Shown piece by piece: positions 1 to 5,727 of a stretch of DNA of 5,727 nucleotides. Below the pieces are notes generated by a model. It ran no database searches and was not told where the DNA came from. It saw only the letters and a list, made by a program, of their open reading frames with translations. The translations under genes and the position numbers were made by a program. Source of the stretch: Chloroflexota bacterium (GTDB lineage Bacteria; Chloroflexota; Anaerolineae; Anaerolineales; UBA4823); assembly GCA_012798185.1 (NCBI GenBank), contig JAAZNS010000355.1, positions 1 through 5,727 on the forward strand. The letters are read 5' to 3'. Each line of letters begins with the position of its first letter. The first letter of the stretch is position 1.

Positions 1-825
1 GATAAGCATGCTTATCGCACGGCGAACTAACCGCCGTTGAATAGTAATCTCTTGTTTTATGAATTGATCGGCATTCAATTCGATTTGATGGCGGTCTTTT
101 TTTATAAAACATACTTCCCAGGCTCGATTGACATAGGTTTCTATAAACATCTCTTCGTCGTACAATATTTCTGCCATTTGCCATAATAAGCGTTTAATTT
201 GAGGGCTGTATGTTTGAAGGTGGGGTATCAACTCCTGCCTTATTTTATTTCGCATTATTGATACATCGAAATTACTGCGGTCGATATTTGGAGAAAGATT
301 TCTAGCCTCGATGAATTCATTAATTTCCCGACGCCAGGTTGATAGCAAAGGTCTTACCAATGCAATTTCCCGGCTCCAAGCATTCGGTAAAGAATAGAAT
401 GCCATACCCTTTAGCCCAGATAATCCGCTTCCCCTCAGTATATGCAGAAGAATGGTTTCCACTTGGTCATCGGCATTATGGGCTACGGCAACAGCTTGCG
501 CGTTTTCTTGCTGAGCTATCTTGAATAAAAATTCATAACGTTTCTGCCTGGCAATTTCCTCATTGATATGAGCTGAATTTTCTCTTTCCCCATAGTGGAA
601 AGGTAAACCAAGCTCTTTTACCCACTGTTCTACCCTCCTTGCTTCCTGGTCTGCTTCAGGGCGAAGATGGTGATTATAATGCGCTACAATGACAGGAATG
701 GCTGCCTCATGCAATAAATAAAGCATGCAAAGGCTGTCGCTTCCACCAGACACGCCCAATACGATCGGCTTGTGGAAATTCAGAAAACAGCGGTTTTTTA
801 GTATCTCTAGAACATGGTTTAACAT
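1..825 (-). CDS. tilS: tRNA(Ile)-lysidine synthetase TilS, N-terminal 275 codons (3' end outside window)
   Basis: TilS ligates lysine to C34 of the CAU-anticodon tRNA(Ile2) using ATP, so that the tRNA reads AUA as isoleucine; it is cytoplasmic and normally essential. My translation from the ATG at 825-823 shows the PP-loop motif SGGSDS at residues 26-31 and a family-type HxNHxLRPEAD stretch at 49-59. The strongly diagnostic block HNADDQVET...RGSGLSGLKGM spans 116-141, followed by RPLL at 158-161, DRSN at 182-185 and RNKIR at 192-196. Residues after about 205 belong to the linker and central TilS domain. The frame stays open to base 1, and full-length family members are usually 430-470 residues, so the C-terminal tRNA-binding part lies outside. 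No other in-frame start lies just upstream, and there is no Shine-Dalgarno sequence before this ATG. The gene is divergent from the receiver/CpaE gene. Confidence 0.95.
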   Translation of the reverse strand, partial: MLNHVLEILKNRCFLNFHKPIVLGVSGGSDSLCMLYLLHEAAIPVIVAHYNHHLRPEADQEARRVEQWVKELGLPFHYGERENSAHINEEIARQKRYEFLFKIAQQENAQAVAVAHNADDQVETILLHILRGSGLSGLKGMAFYSLPNAWSREIALVRPLLSTWRREINEFIEARNLSPNIDRSNFDVSIMRNKIRQELIPHLQTYSPQIKRLLWQMAEILYDEEMFIETYVNRAWEVCFIKKDRHQIELNADQFIKQEITIQRRLVRRAISMLI

Positions 826-835
826 GAATGAAATG

Positions 836-841
836 ATTATA
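836..841 (-). promoter_or_regulatory. Candidate -10 box for tilS, consistent with a nearly leaderless transcript
   Basis: On the minus strand a perfect TATAAT lies at 841-836, only ten bases before the tilS ATG at 825. Start of transcription six or seven bases downstream would leave a leader of about four nucleotides. This agrees with the absence of any purine-rich ribosome binding site before the ATG. No convincing -35 hexamer is found at 16-18 bp spacing, so the call rests on the -10 match and the missing ribosome binding site. Confidence 0.3.
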
Positions 842-852
842 ATAGGAAAAGC

Positions 853-870
853 TAACAAATTATTTAGTTA
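853..870. repeat. Imperfect 18-bp dyad, possible operator
   Basis: The sequence TAACAAATTATTTAGTTA is an inverted repeat with seven of nine positions paired between the halves, with outer arms TAAC and GTTA. It sits between the two divergent candidate promoters, just upstream of the rightward -35 and of the leftward -10. That is a sensible place for a regulator shared by both directions. AT-rich DNA yields such dyads by chance, so binding is inference only. Confidence 0.25.
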
Positions 871-874
871 ATAC

Positions 875-903
875 TTGCTTTGATTCCTGCTTTATGCTAG
901 ACT
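875..903 (+). promoter_or_regulatory. Candidate sigma70-type extended -10 promoter for the receiver/CpaE-sir2-kinase cluster
   Basis: TTGCTT at 875-880 could be a -35 box. It is followed after exactly 17 bases by TAGACT at 898-903, which matches the -10 consensus at four of six positions. The -10 is preceded by TGC (895-897), an extended -10 TGn element. Transcription would start near 910, giving a leader of about 25 nt that includes the AAGGAG ribosome binding site. The hexamers are imperfect, so this is a prediction from consensus only. Confidence 0.35.
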
Positions 904-935
904 GACTGATGAAAAAACAAACATAAGGAGCAAGG

Positions 936-2096
936 ATGGCTGAGAAGATACTCCTCGTCGATGATGATCTGGATACTTTGCGATTAGTGGGATTGATGCT
1001 CCAAAGGCAAGGTTACCAAATACGGGCAGCCAGTGATGGCCCTCAGGCTTTAGCTATGGTGGAAAGCGAGATTCCCGACCTGGTTTTGCTGGATATTATG
1101 ATGCCGGATATGGATGGCTATGAAGTCGCCAGGCGTTTACGGGCTAATCCGCGAGTTGCGGATGTTCCAATTATTATGTTCACTGCAAAAGCACAAATTG
1201 ATGATAAAGTAATGTGCTTTGAGGTTGGTGCAGATGATTATTTAACCAAACCCATCCAACCGCGGGAATTAATTGCTCATATGAAAGCGGTGTTGTCGCG
1301 AGTACAAAAACGGCAAACCGCCAGTGATACTGCTGCAGAAACGCCCCTGGAACGCGGCTATATGATTGGCGTTATCTCAGTTAGAGGGGGGTTAGGCGTT
1401 TCCACAGTGGCCCTTAATCTTGGAATCGCATTGCTTCAAGAACAGAAAAAAGACGTGATCGTTACCGATTTTCGCCCCGGTCAAGGAACAATCGGCTTAG
1501 AACTGGGATACCTGCGTTCCGATGGTTTGAACAGATTATTACAGCGAAAGCCAACAGAGATTACCGCCAGAGATATTGAAAGCGAAATTATTACTCACCC
1601 ATCCGGCGTAAAATTGTTATTATCATCTCATTATCCCGGCGATGCTCGTTATCTCAGTGCTGTGGCAAACTTCGAAGCGATGGCGGTACATCTGGTTCGT
1701 ATGGCTCATTATATCGTTTTAGATTTGGGACCAGGACTATCTCCAATCAACGAAAAGATCATTAACATCTGTGACGAGATAATCGTTGTTGTCGAACCGG
1801 TTCCTCAAACCCTGATCCAATCAAAAGCATTATTGGACGAATTAACTGCAAAAGGGATTGGAGAAGGGCGAATCAGTGTGGTATTGGTTAATCGGATCAG
1901 ATCCGGTGTGCAATTATCCTGGAGCCAAGTTCAAGAACAATTAGGAAAAAACGTGTCGGTTATTTTCACCCCAGCTCCGGAATTGGCATATCAAGCTTCG
2001 GCGCATAATTTACCTTTGATCCTTCAACAACCCGACAGCCTCACTTCTCAGCAGTTCGTAAAACTGGCAGAAAAGGTTGCTTTGCGTAATCGTTGA
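936..2096 (+). CDS. Response-regulator receiver fused to a CpaE/TadZ-like (MinD-family) domain
   Basis: A 386-residue soluble protein in two parts. Residues 1-120 form a complete receiver domain: acidic pocket D9/D10, phosphoacceptor D53 in LLDIMMPDMDG, T83, and K105 in the KP motif. A short polar linker (about 122-140) leads to a MinD/ParA-like fold of the CpaE/TadZ type. Its Walker A region RGGLGVST (150-157) is degenerate: the signature lysine is R150 and the P-loop lysine position is V155. DFRPGQGTIGLEL (178-190) follows, then a Walker-B-like VLDLGPGLSP (261-270). CpaE/TadZ proteins localise Flp/Tad pilus or related machinery and often carry an N-terminal receiver-like domain. There is no DNA-binding domain, so the output is protein-level. 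The ATG has AAGGAG at 925-930 with five-base spacing. It is first in a likely operon with sir2 and a histidine kinase, the probable phosphodonor. No pilus genes are in the window, so the machinery it controls is unknown. Confidence 0.88.
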   Translation: MAEKILLVDDDLDTLRLVGLMLQRQGYQIRAASDGPQALAMVESEIPDLVLLDIMMPDMDGYEVARRLRANPRVADVPIIMFTAKAQIDDKVMCFEVGADDYLTKPIQPRELIAHMKAVLSRVQKRQTASDTAAETPLERGYMIGVISVRGGLGVSTVALNLGIALLQEQKKDVIVTDFRPGQGTIGLELGYLRSDGLNRLLQRKPTEITARDIESEIITHPSGVKLLLSSHYPGDARYLSAVANFEAMAVHLVRMAHYIVLDLGPGLSPINEKIINICDEIIVVVEPVPQTLIQSKALLDELTAKGIGEGRISVVLVNRIRSGVQLSWSQVQEQLGKNVSVIFTPAPELAYQASAHNLPLILQQPDSLTSQQFVKLAEKVALRNR

Positions 2097-2105
2097 TCCG
2101 CTCAC

Positions 2106-2888
2106 TTGAGCGGTATCCTAGCTCATCTGGTGCAGAGAATACAAGACGCAGCGGATATTTTAAAGAAAAGCCATCGGATTGCCATCCTTACAGGCGCTGG
2201 TATTTCCACACCTTCTGGGATTCCTGATTTTCGCTCCCCTGATAGCGGCCTTTGGGAACAATTTGATCCTTTGGAAGTTGCCTCATTGGCTACATTCCGC
2301 TACCAACCCGATGCATTTTTTCACTGGTTGCACCCGCTGGCAAATAAAATTCTCAAGGCTGTACCAAACCGGGCACACTTAGCGCTGGCAGATTTACAGA
2401 AATTTTCTCAAGATGTAACCGTAATTACCCAAAATATCGATGGACTCCACCAAAAAGCAGGCTCCACCCACGTGCTTGAAGTACATGGCAATTTGCGAAC
2501 ATTAACCTGTGTTTCCTGCTTTGATCAGGTGCCTTCTGATTCGTATTTAGATACCTACCTTAAAAACTTATCAATTCCAAAATGTTCTAAATGTCATAGT
2601 ATATTAAAACCCGATGTGGTACTCATGGGTGAACAATTACCAGCGCGGGTTTGGTTGCAGGCTCAGGAAACCAGCAAACACTGTGATTTGATGATTGTAG
2701 CCGGTTCATCACTTGAAGTACTCCCGGTCGCTGGTTTGCCGATGAGAGCAATTGAAAACGGCGCTCATTTGATCATCATTAACCATTCAAAAACTTATAT
2801 CGATGTCAGGGCAGATATCGTCTTCCACGAAAATGTCGATGAAATTCTGCCTATGATCGTCCAAGAGGTATCCCGTGATGAACTATGA
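2106..2888 (+). CDS. Sir2-family NAD-dependent protein deacylase (sirtuin)
   Basis: Sirtuins remove acyl groups from lysine using NAD+, releasing nicotinamide and O-acyl-ADP-ribose. This 260-residue cytoplasmic protein has the full catalytic set: NAD-binding GAGIS (30-34) and GIPDFRS (38-44), TQNIDGLH (108-115), and the catalytic histidine H127 in LEVHG. A zinc site uses C135, C138, C160 and C163, followed by GSSLEVLPVAGLP. The Tyr-x-x-Arg pair of SIRT5-type desuccinylases is not evident. As I recall the families, the layout resembles bacterial class U (Thermotoga type) enzymes, so deacetylation is the likely activity. The start is uncertain: TTG at 2106 lies nine bases after the preceding stop, GTG at 2130 is the alternative, and neither has a clear ribosome binding site. 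No ATG is suitably placed, so translation probably depends on the gene before it. The last 14 bases overlap the kinase gene. Confidence 0.93.
   Translation: MSGILAHLVQRIQDAADILKKSHRIAILTGAGISTPSGIPDFRSPDSGLWEQFDPLEVASLATFRYQPDAFFHWLHPLANKILKAVPNRAHLALADLQKFSQDVTVITQNIDGLHQKAGSTHVLEVHGNLRTLTCVSCFDQVPSDSYLDTYLKNLSIPKCSKCHSILKPDVVLMGEQLPARVWLQAQETSKHCDLMIVAGSSLEVLPVAGLPMRAIENGAHLIIINHSKTYIDVRADIVFHENVDEILPMIVQEVSRDEL
2864..2868 (+). promoter_or_regulatory. Ribosome binding site for the kinase, inside the end of sir2
   Basis: AGAGG lies within the last codons of the sir2 gene. It is six bases before the GTG at 2875 and nine before the ATG at 2878. Both spacings are workable, so it supports a start in this GTGATG pair but does not decide between the two codons. 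Confidence 0.5.
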
Positions 2889-4086
2889 AACTTACTCCCT
2901 GATTGAAAGATATCAACGGCTAGTAGAGATATCTTGTGACCTTTCATCGACTCTGGATTTGAACATACTTCTTAATAGAATTGTTCATGCGGCTGCTGAT
3001 TTAAGTGAGGCACAAGCTGCTTCGATCCTGCTGTATGATGAAAAAAATCAACAATTTTTCTTTCAGGCAGCATCCAATTTGGATTCCCCCATGATGCAAG
3101 GGCTGGTGGTGCCTTTCGAATCGAGTATAGCCGGTGCTATCGTTTCGGAGAAAAAACCGCTGATTATTAATGACGCACAACACGATCCGCGCCATTTCAC
3201 CAAAATTGCGAAACCAACCGGTGTTCTTACGAGATCATTATTAGGCGTCCCGTTAATCACAAAAGATAAAGTGGTTGGCGTCTTGGAAGCAATCAATAAA
3301 AATAATGAAGGAGATTTTACAGAAGAGGATCAAAAAGTGCTGCTGGCACTCGGCGCTCAGGCGGCAATCGCTATCGAGAATACGCGGTTATTCCAACAAT
3401 CCGATTTGATATCCGAACTTGTCCATGAACTCAGGACACCTCTCGCTTCGCTTAGCACCGCTTCGCACCTCTTATCCCGTCCAGAGATCAATGAAATCCA
3501 ACGCGTGCAACTTATCCACTCAATTCAGAATGAAACCAACCGGCTGTCAGAAATGGCTTCTTCATTCCTAGACATGGCGCGTTTGGAATCGGGAAGAATG
3601 CCTTTCATGCACGACAATTTTAACATCCGAGAAGTCTTGAAAGATTCTCAACAAGTGATGCAGTACAAAGCCGAAGAGAAAAAACAAACCATCGAATTAC
3701 AAGTTTCGGATGATATTCCCGATATGGTTGCAGACCGCAATAAAATTAAACAAGTCGTGATCAATATAATCAGCAATGCCATTAAATATACCCCCCCGGG
3801 AGGGAAAATTATCGTTGCAGCAGCCCAGGAAAACGATGAAATGATTATCCGGATTATCGATAACGGGCATGGCATTCCCCCTGAAGCACTGCCACACATT
3901 TTCGAAAAATTTTACCGCGTCCCTCTTTTAGAACGCGTAGCAACGGGAACCGGGCTTGGTTTATCCATCTGTAAAAAAATCATCGAAACACATGGCGGCA
4001 AGATCGAAATTCAAAGCCAGGTTAATTCCGGCACTACTGTAATCATCCATTTACCCTTAATTAAACCAGCCGCAAATCAATTCTAA
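2875..4086 (+). CDS. Soluble GAF-domain sensor histidine kinase
   Basis: A 403-residue kinase with no transmembrane segment or signal peptide, so it senses a cytoplasmic cue. An N-terminal GAF domain covers about residues 14-172 and is joined by a short helix to the HisKA domain. The phosphorylated histidine is H184 in ELVHELRTPL, and the following E185 and T188 fit the HExxT pattern linked to phosphatase activity, so it may both phosphorylate and dephosphorylate its partner. The ATPase domain is complete: N-box N297-N301, G1 DNGHG (329-333), F-box IFEKFYR (342-348) and G2 GTGLGLS (358-364). The GAF ligand cannot be told; there is no cysteine pair or obvious haem or bilin signature. The start is GTG 2875 or ATG 2878, overlapping sir2 by 14 or 11 bases. 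The likely partner is the receiver/CpaE protein of the same cluster. The stop codon overlaps that of the facing dehydrogenase gene. Confidence 0.93.
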   Translation: MMNYETYSLIERYQRLVEISCDLSSTLDLNILLNRIVHAAADLSEAQAASILLYDEKNQQFFFQAASNLDSPMMQGLVVPFESSIAGAIVSEKKPLIINDAQHDPRHFTKIAKPTGVLTRSLLGVPLITKDKVVGVLEAINKNNEGDFTEEDQKVLLALGAQAAIAIENTRLFQQSDLISELVHELRTPLASLSTASHLLSRPEINEIQRVQLIHSIQNETNRLSEMASSFLDMARLESGRMPFMHDNFNIREVLKDSQQVMQYKAEEKKQTIELQVSDDIPDMVADRNKIKQVVINIISNAIKYTPPGGKIIVAAAQENDEMIIRIIDNGHGIPPEALPHIFEKFYRVPLLERVATGTGLGLSICKKIIETHGGKIEIQSQVNSGTTVIIHLPLIKPAANQF

Positions 4087-5039
4087 GGTTTAATAAGCAC
4101 TTTCAGTATACCCGGAGCAGCAGCATGTTCAAAGGCAGCTACTCCGTTTTCTAATTCATAAATCGAATCAATCATTGATGCAGGATCGATAATTCCGGTA
4201 TTCAAATATCGGATAGCGGGATCAAACGGTCCGCATCTTGACCCCACAATTTTTATTTCATCTACCACAATGGACGACATATTCAATGTCAAATCCCCCT
4301 TATAGGTGCTTTTTAAAACAATGATGCCGCCAGGTCTTACAGCTCGCCTTGCTATATCAAATCCATGAGGGGATCCAGTAGCTTCGATCACAATATCCAT
4401 TGCTGACATTTGAATTTTCAATTCATCGATGACCGGGATACTCTTCTTCAATAACATCGCTTTCTGGTTCGCATGGCGAGTGACTACCTGTAGTTTACAG
4501 GAAGTAAGAGCAAGCGTATAAGCAATCAATTGTCCTAATCTTCCTGCTCCTATTAACAACACATGGTCGTTAGGCTTGATATGCACCTGCTGCTGAATCT
4601 CTAGTGCAGCAGCCAATGGCTCGGTAAATATCGCTGTTTCATCGGAAATGGAGTGAGGAACCTCATATAAATTTGATTGCGGCAAAACACAATATTCAGC
4701 GAAAACACCGTTCCATTGATTGATCCCCAAGACTTTACGATTTCTGCAATGAGTACGCTCCCCCCGCTTGCAGCGATCACAATTACCACACGTAATATTG
4801 ATTTCACCAACAATACGTTTACCCAATAAATCGGGTCTGTCCTCACAAGAAACCACATCTCCCACAAATTCATGACCGGGTATTCCTGTGAAAGGATAAT
4901 AACCACGCACCATCTCCAAATCGGTAGCACAGATTCCGGCATAACGAATTTTAATAAGTGCTTCCCCATGGCGAACCACTGGAATAGGCAGGTCATCCCG
5001 ATATGATAATCGCTGATTTTCCAGCCACAATCCCTTCAT
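4083..5039 (-). CDS. Zinc-dependent medium-chain dehydrogenase (alcohol dehydrogenase-like), substrate unknown
   Basis: A 318-residue cytoplasmic oxidoreductase of the MDR superfamily, at the short end compared with classical enzymes of about 340-380. Catalytic zinc ligands are C37 (GICATD), H56 and E57 (GHE), with E140 (TEPLA) as the usual fourth position. The structural zinc loop has C84, C87, C90 and C98. The Rossmann motif GAGRLG is at 164-169. The second strand ends in VVTRH (185-189) with basic rather than acidic residues, which favours NADP(H) over NAD(H). From memory, conserved stretches such as GEINI, EATGSP and LKSTY, and GSRCGPF match an uncharacterised MDR-like subgroup of about 319 residues. 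The ATG at 5039 has GGGAG at 5054-5050, ten bases upstream. It lies 24 bp downstream of mutL on the same strand and probably shares its transcript. Its stop overlaps the kinase stop by 4 bp. Confidence 0.88.
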   Translation of the reverse strand: MKGLWLENQRLSYRDDLPIPVVRHGEALIKIRYAGICATDLEMVRGYYPFTGIPGHEFVGDVVSCEDRPDLLGKRIVGEINITCGNCDRCKRGERTHCRNRKVLGINQWNGVFAEYCVLPQSNLYEVPHSISDETAIFTEPLAAALEIQQQVHIKPNDHVLLIGAGRLGQLIAYTLALTSCKLQVVTRHANQKAMLLKKSIPVIDELKIQMSAMDIVIEATGSPHGFDIARRAVRPGGIIVLKSTYKGDLTLNMSSIVVDEIKIVGSRCGPFDPAIRYLNTGIIDPASMIDSIYELENGVAAFEHAAAPGILKVLIKP

Positions 5040-5063
5040 AGATAGATTTCTCCCAATTCGAAT

Positions 5064-5727
5064 TTAGCGAGCCCCCCGGCGTCCAAATTGGCGTTCTAAT
5101 AGATCAACTGAAAGGTGTATCATCGTCGGTCTACCGTGTGGGCAGGTACGGGGTGATTCGCAAGCCTCCAAATCTGCAAGCAGCCTGTTTTGTTCCTCAA
5201 TCGAGAGGGATTGCCCCGCTTTTATTGCGGCGCGTTTGCACACCCGAGCAATAATCTTCGCCTCCGCCTCTCCCGCAAGCGGGCTTTCATCTTCTTCAAA
5301 ATCTTCAACCAAAGCGCGTAATGCCGCAGCAGGTTCTAACCCTGATAAAAGTGCTGGAATCGATCGGACAAGATAGGTATTCAACCCGAAAGGCTCCACT
5401 TGAAATCCAAGTTGGTTGATGATGGATATTTGATCAGAAAATAATCGCGCTTGCGCAGGGGAAAGCTGGATTGGAACGGGTTCCATTAGAACCTGTCCTG
5501 GTAAATTATTATCCTTTTGTTTCATGAATTGTTCGAATAACACCCGTTCATGGGCAGCGTGTTGATCGATCAAATATAAACCATCTGGACCCTCAGCCGC
5601 CAGATATGTATTGGTTATCTGCCCTACCAACCGCAGTATACCCGATCTATTCAAATAATTAGTTTCGATCTGGTTGTACGCTTTGCTCGCCTGAATTTGC
5701 TCCATTCCAAAAGCTTGATTCTCATCC
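5064..5727 (-). CDS. mutL: DNA mismatch repair protein MutL, C-terminal endonuclease domain (5' end outside window)
   Basis: The last 220 codons of mutL are visible; the frame is open to the right edge, so the N-terminal GHKL ATPase domain lies outside. MutL couples mismatch recognition by MutS to strand removal. This fragment has the complete metal-dependent nicking-endonuclease signature. The DQHAxxExxxxE motif is encoded at 5567-5532. A CKRAAIKAG segment, matching the ACR-type zinc/metal motif, begins near 5240. CPHGRP is at 5144-5127, and the family-type ending RQFGR is also present. QVLMEP, shortly after the DQHA motif, resembles the clamp-binding motif of Bacillus MutL. Such MutL proteins nick DNA themselves and occur in bacteria without MutH, unlike the E. 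coli type. An internal ATG at 5705 lies in the linker and is not the real start. It is followed on the same strand by the dehydrogenase gene after 24 bp. Confidence 0.94.
   Translation of the reverse strand, partial: DENQAFGMEQIQASKAYNQIETNYLNRSGILRLVGQITNTYLAAEGPDGLYLIDQHAAHERVLFEQFMKQKDNNLPGQVLMEPVPIQLSPAQARLFSDQISIINQLGFQVEPFGLNTYLVRSIPALLSGLEPAAALRALVEDFEEDESPLAGEAEAKIIARVCKRAAIKAGQSLSIEEQNRLLADLEACESPRTCPHGRPTMIHLSVDLLERQFGRRGAR

Larger units (their letters stand above)
826..935. promoter_or_regulatory. Divergent intergenic promoter region between tilS and the receiver/CpaE gene
   Basis: This 110-bp AT-rich stretch is the only sizeable non-coding DNA in the window and must hold the start signals for tilS (leftwards) and for the three-gene cluster (rightwards). 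I see no small ORF and no stable hairpin in it. It carries candidate promoters in both directions, an imperfect dyad between them, and a good ribosome binding site (AAGGAG, 925-930) five bases before the ATG at 936. Confidence 0.7.

Noticed and set aside
339..524. Plus-strand 61-codon open frame opposite tilS
   Set aside because: It lies wholly inside the strongly conserved tilS coding region on the other strand and resembles no known protein.
893..898. TATGCT as the -10 box of the rightward promoter
   Set aside because: It would be only 12 bases from TTGCTT, too short a spacing; TAGACT at 898-903 gives 17 bases and an extended -10.
2106..2888. Sir2 as an anti-phage NADase effector (as in ThsA or short-Argonaute systems)
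   Set aside because: The protein has an intact zinc-binding four-cysteine module, the catalytic histidine and a standard stand-alone length. It sits with signalling genes rather than with an Argonaute, SLOG or other defence partner. A conventional deacylase explains it better.
3791..3800. C7 run followed by GGG in the kinase gene, possible phase-variation tract
   Set aside because: It encodes the ordinary Thr-Pro-Pro-Gly-Gly of the kinase N-box region and the frame is intact. Seven cytosines alone are not enough to claim slippage control.
4601..4996. 131-codon open frame within the dehydrogenase gene
   Set aside because: It is a shifted frame on the same strand across the conserved zinc-binding region of the dehydrogenase, so it is a shadow frame.
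5705..5705. ATG at 5705 as the start of a short independent protein
   Set aside because: The frame is open beyond it to the window edge, and the downstream sequence is the MutL C-terminal domain. The gene continues outside the window.

Overview
The window is a moderately AT-rich, densely coding bacterial segment with six protein genes and almost no spare DNA. The only intergenic region of any size is a 110-bp divergent promoter region at 826-935. No rRNA, tRNA, insertion sequence or CRISPR array is visible. Three features point to a free-living, non-gammaproteobacterial lineage: an endonuclease-type MutL, a receiver domain fused to a CpaE/TadZ-like ATPase-fold domain, and a soluble GAF histidine kinase whose histidine box reads HELRTPL. 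My best guess is a Chloroflexota bacterium, perhaps Anaerolineae. This is an impression from protein style, not proven by the sequence.

Layout, left to right. Positions 1-825 (minus strand) hold the first 275 codons of tilS, the tRNA(Ile2)-lysidine synthetase, which runs off the left edge. From the divergent region, a compact plus-strand cluster reads rightwards. It contains a response-regulator/CpaE-like fusion (936-2096), a Sir2-family NAD-dependent protein deacylase (2106-2888) and a soluble GAF-domain sensor histidine kinase (2875-4086). The first gap is 9 nt and the second junction overlaps, so the three are very probably one operon. Facing them on the minus strand are a short zinc-type medium-chain dehydrogenase (4083-5039) and, upstream of it, the C-terminal part of mutL (5064-5727, running off the right edge). 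These two are 24 bp apart and probably co-transcribed. The kinase and dehydrogenase genes meet tail to tail with a 4-bp overlap of their stop codons, leaving no room for a conventional intergenic terminator.

How the genes may work together. The kinase has no receiver and no DNA-binding output, and the receiver protein has no kinase and no DNA-binding domain, so the two look like halves of one phosphorelay. Its output would be the CpaE/TadZ-like domain, a family that positions pilus or secretion machinery at the cell pole or membrane. The Sir2 protein between them is the unusual part and could tie the pathway to NAD+ level or lysine acylation. tilS and mutL are housekeeping genes for tRNA decoding and mismatch repair. 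The dehydrogenase's substrate cannot be told from the sequence.
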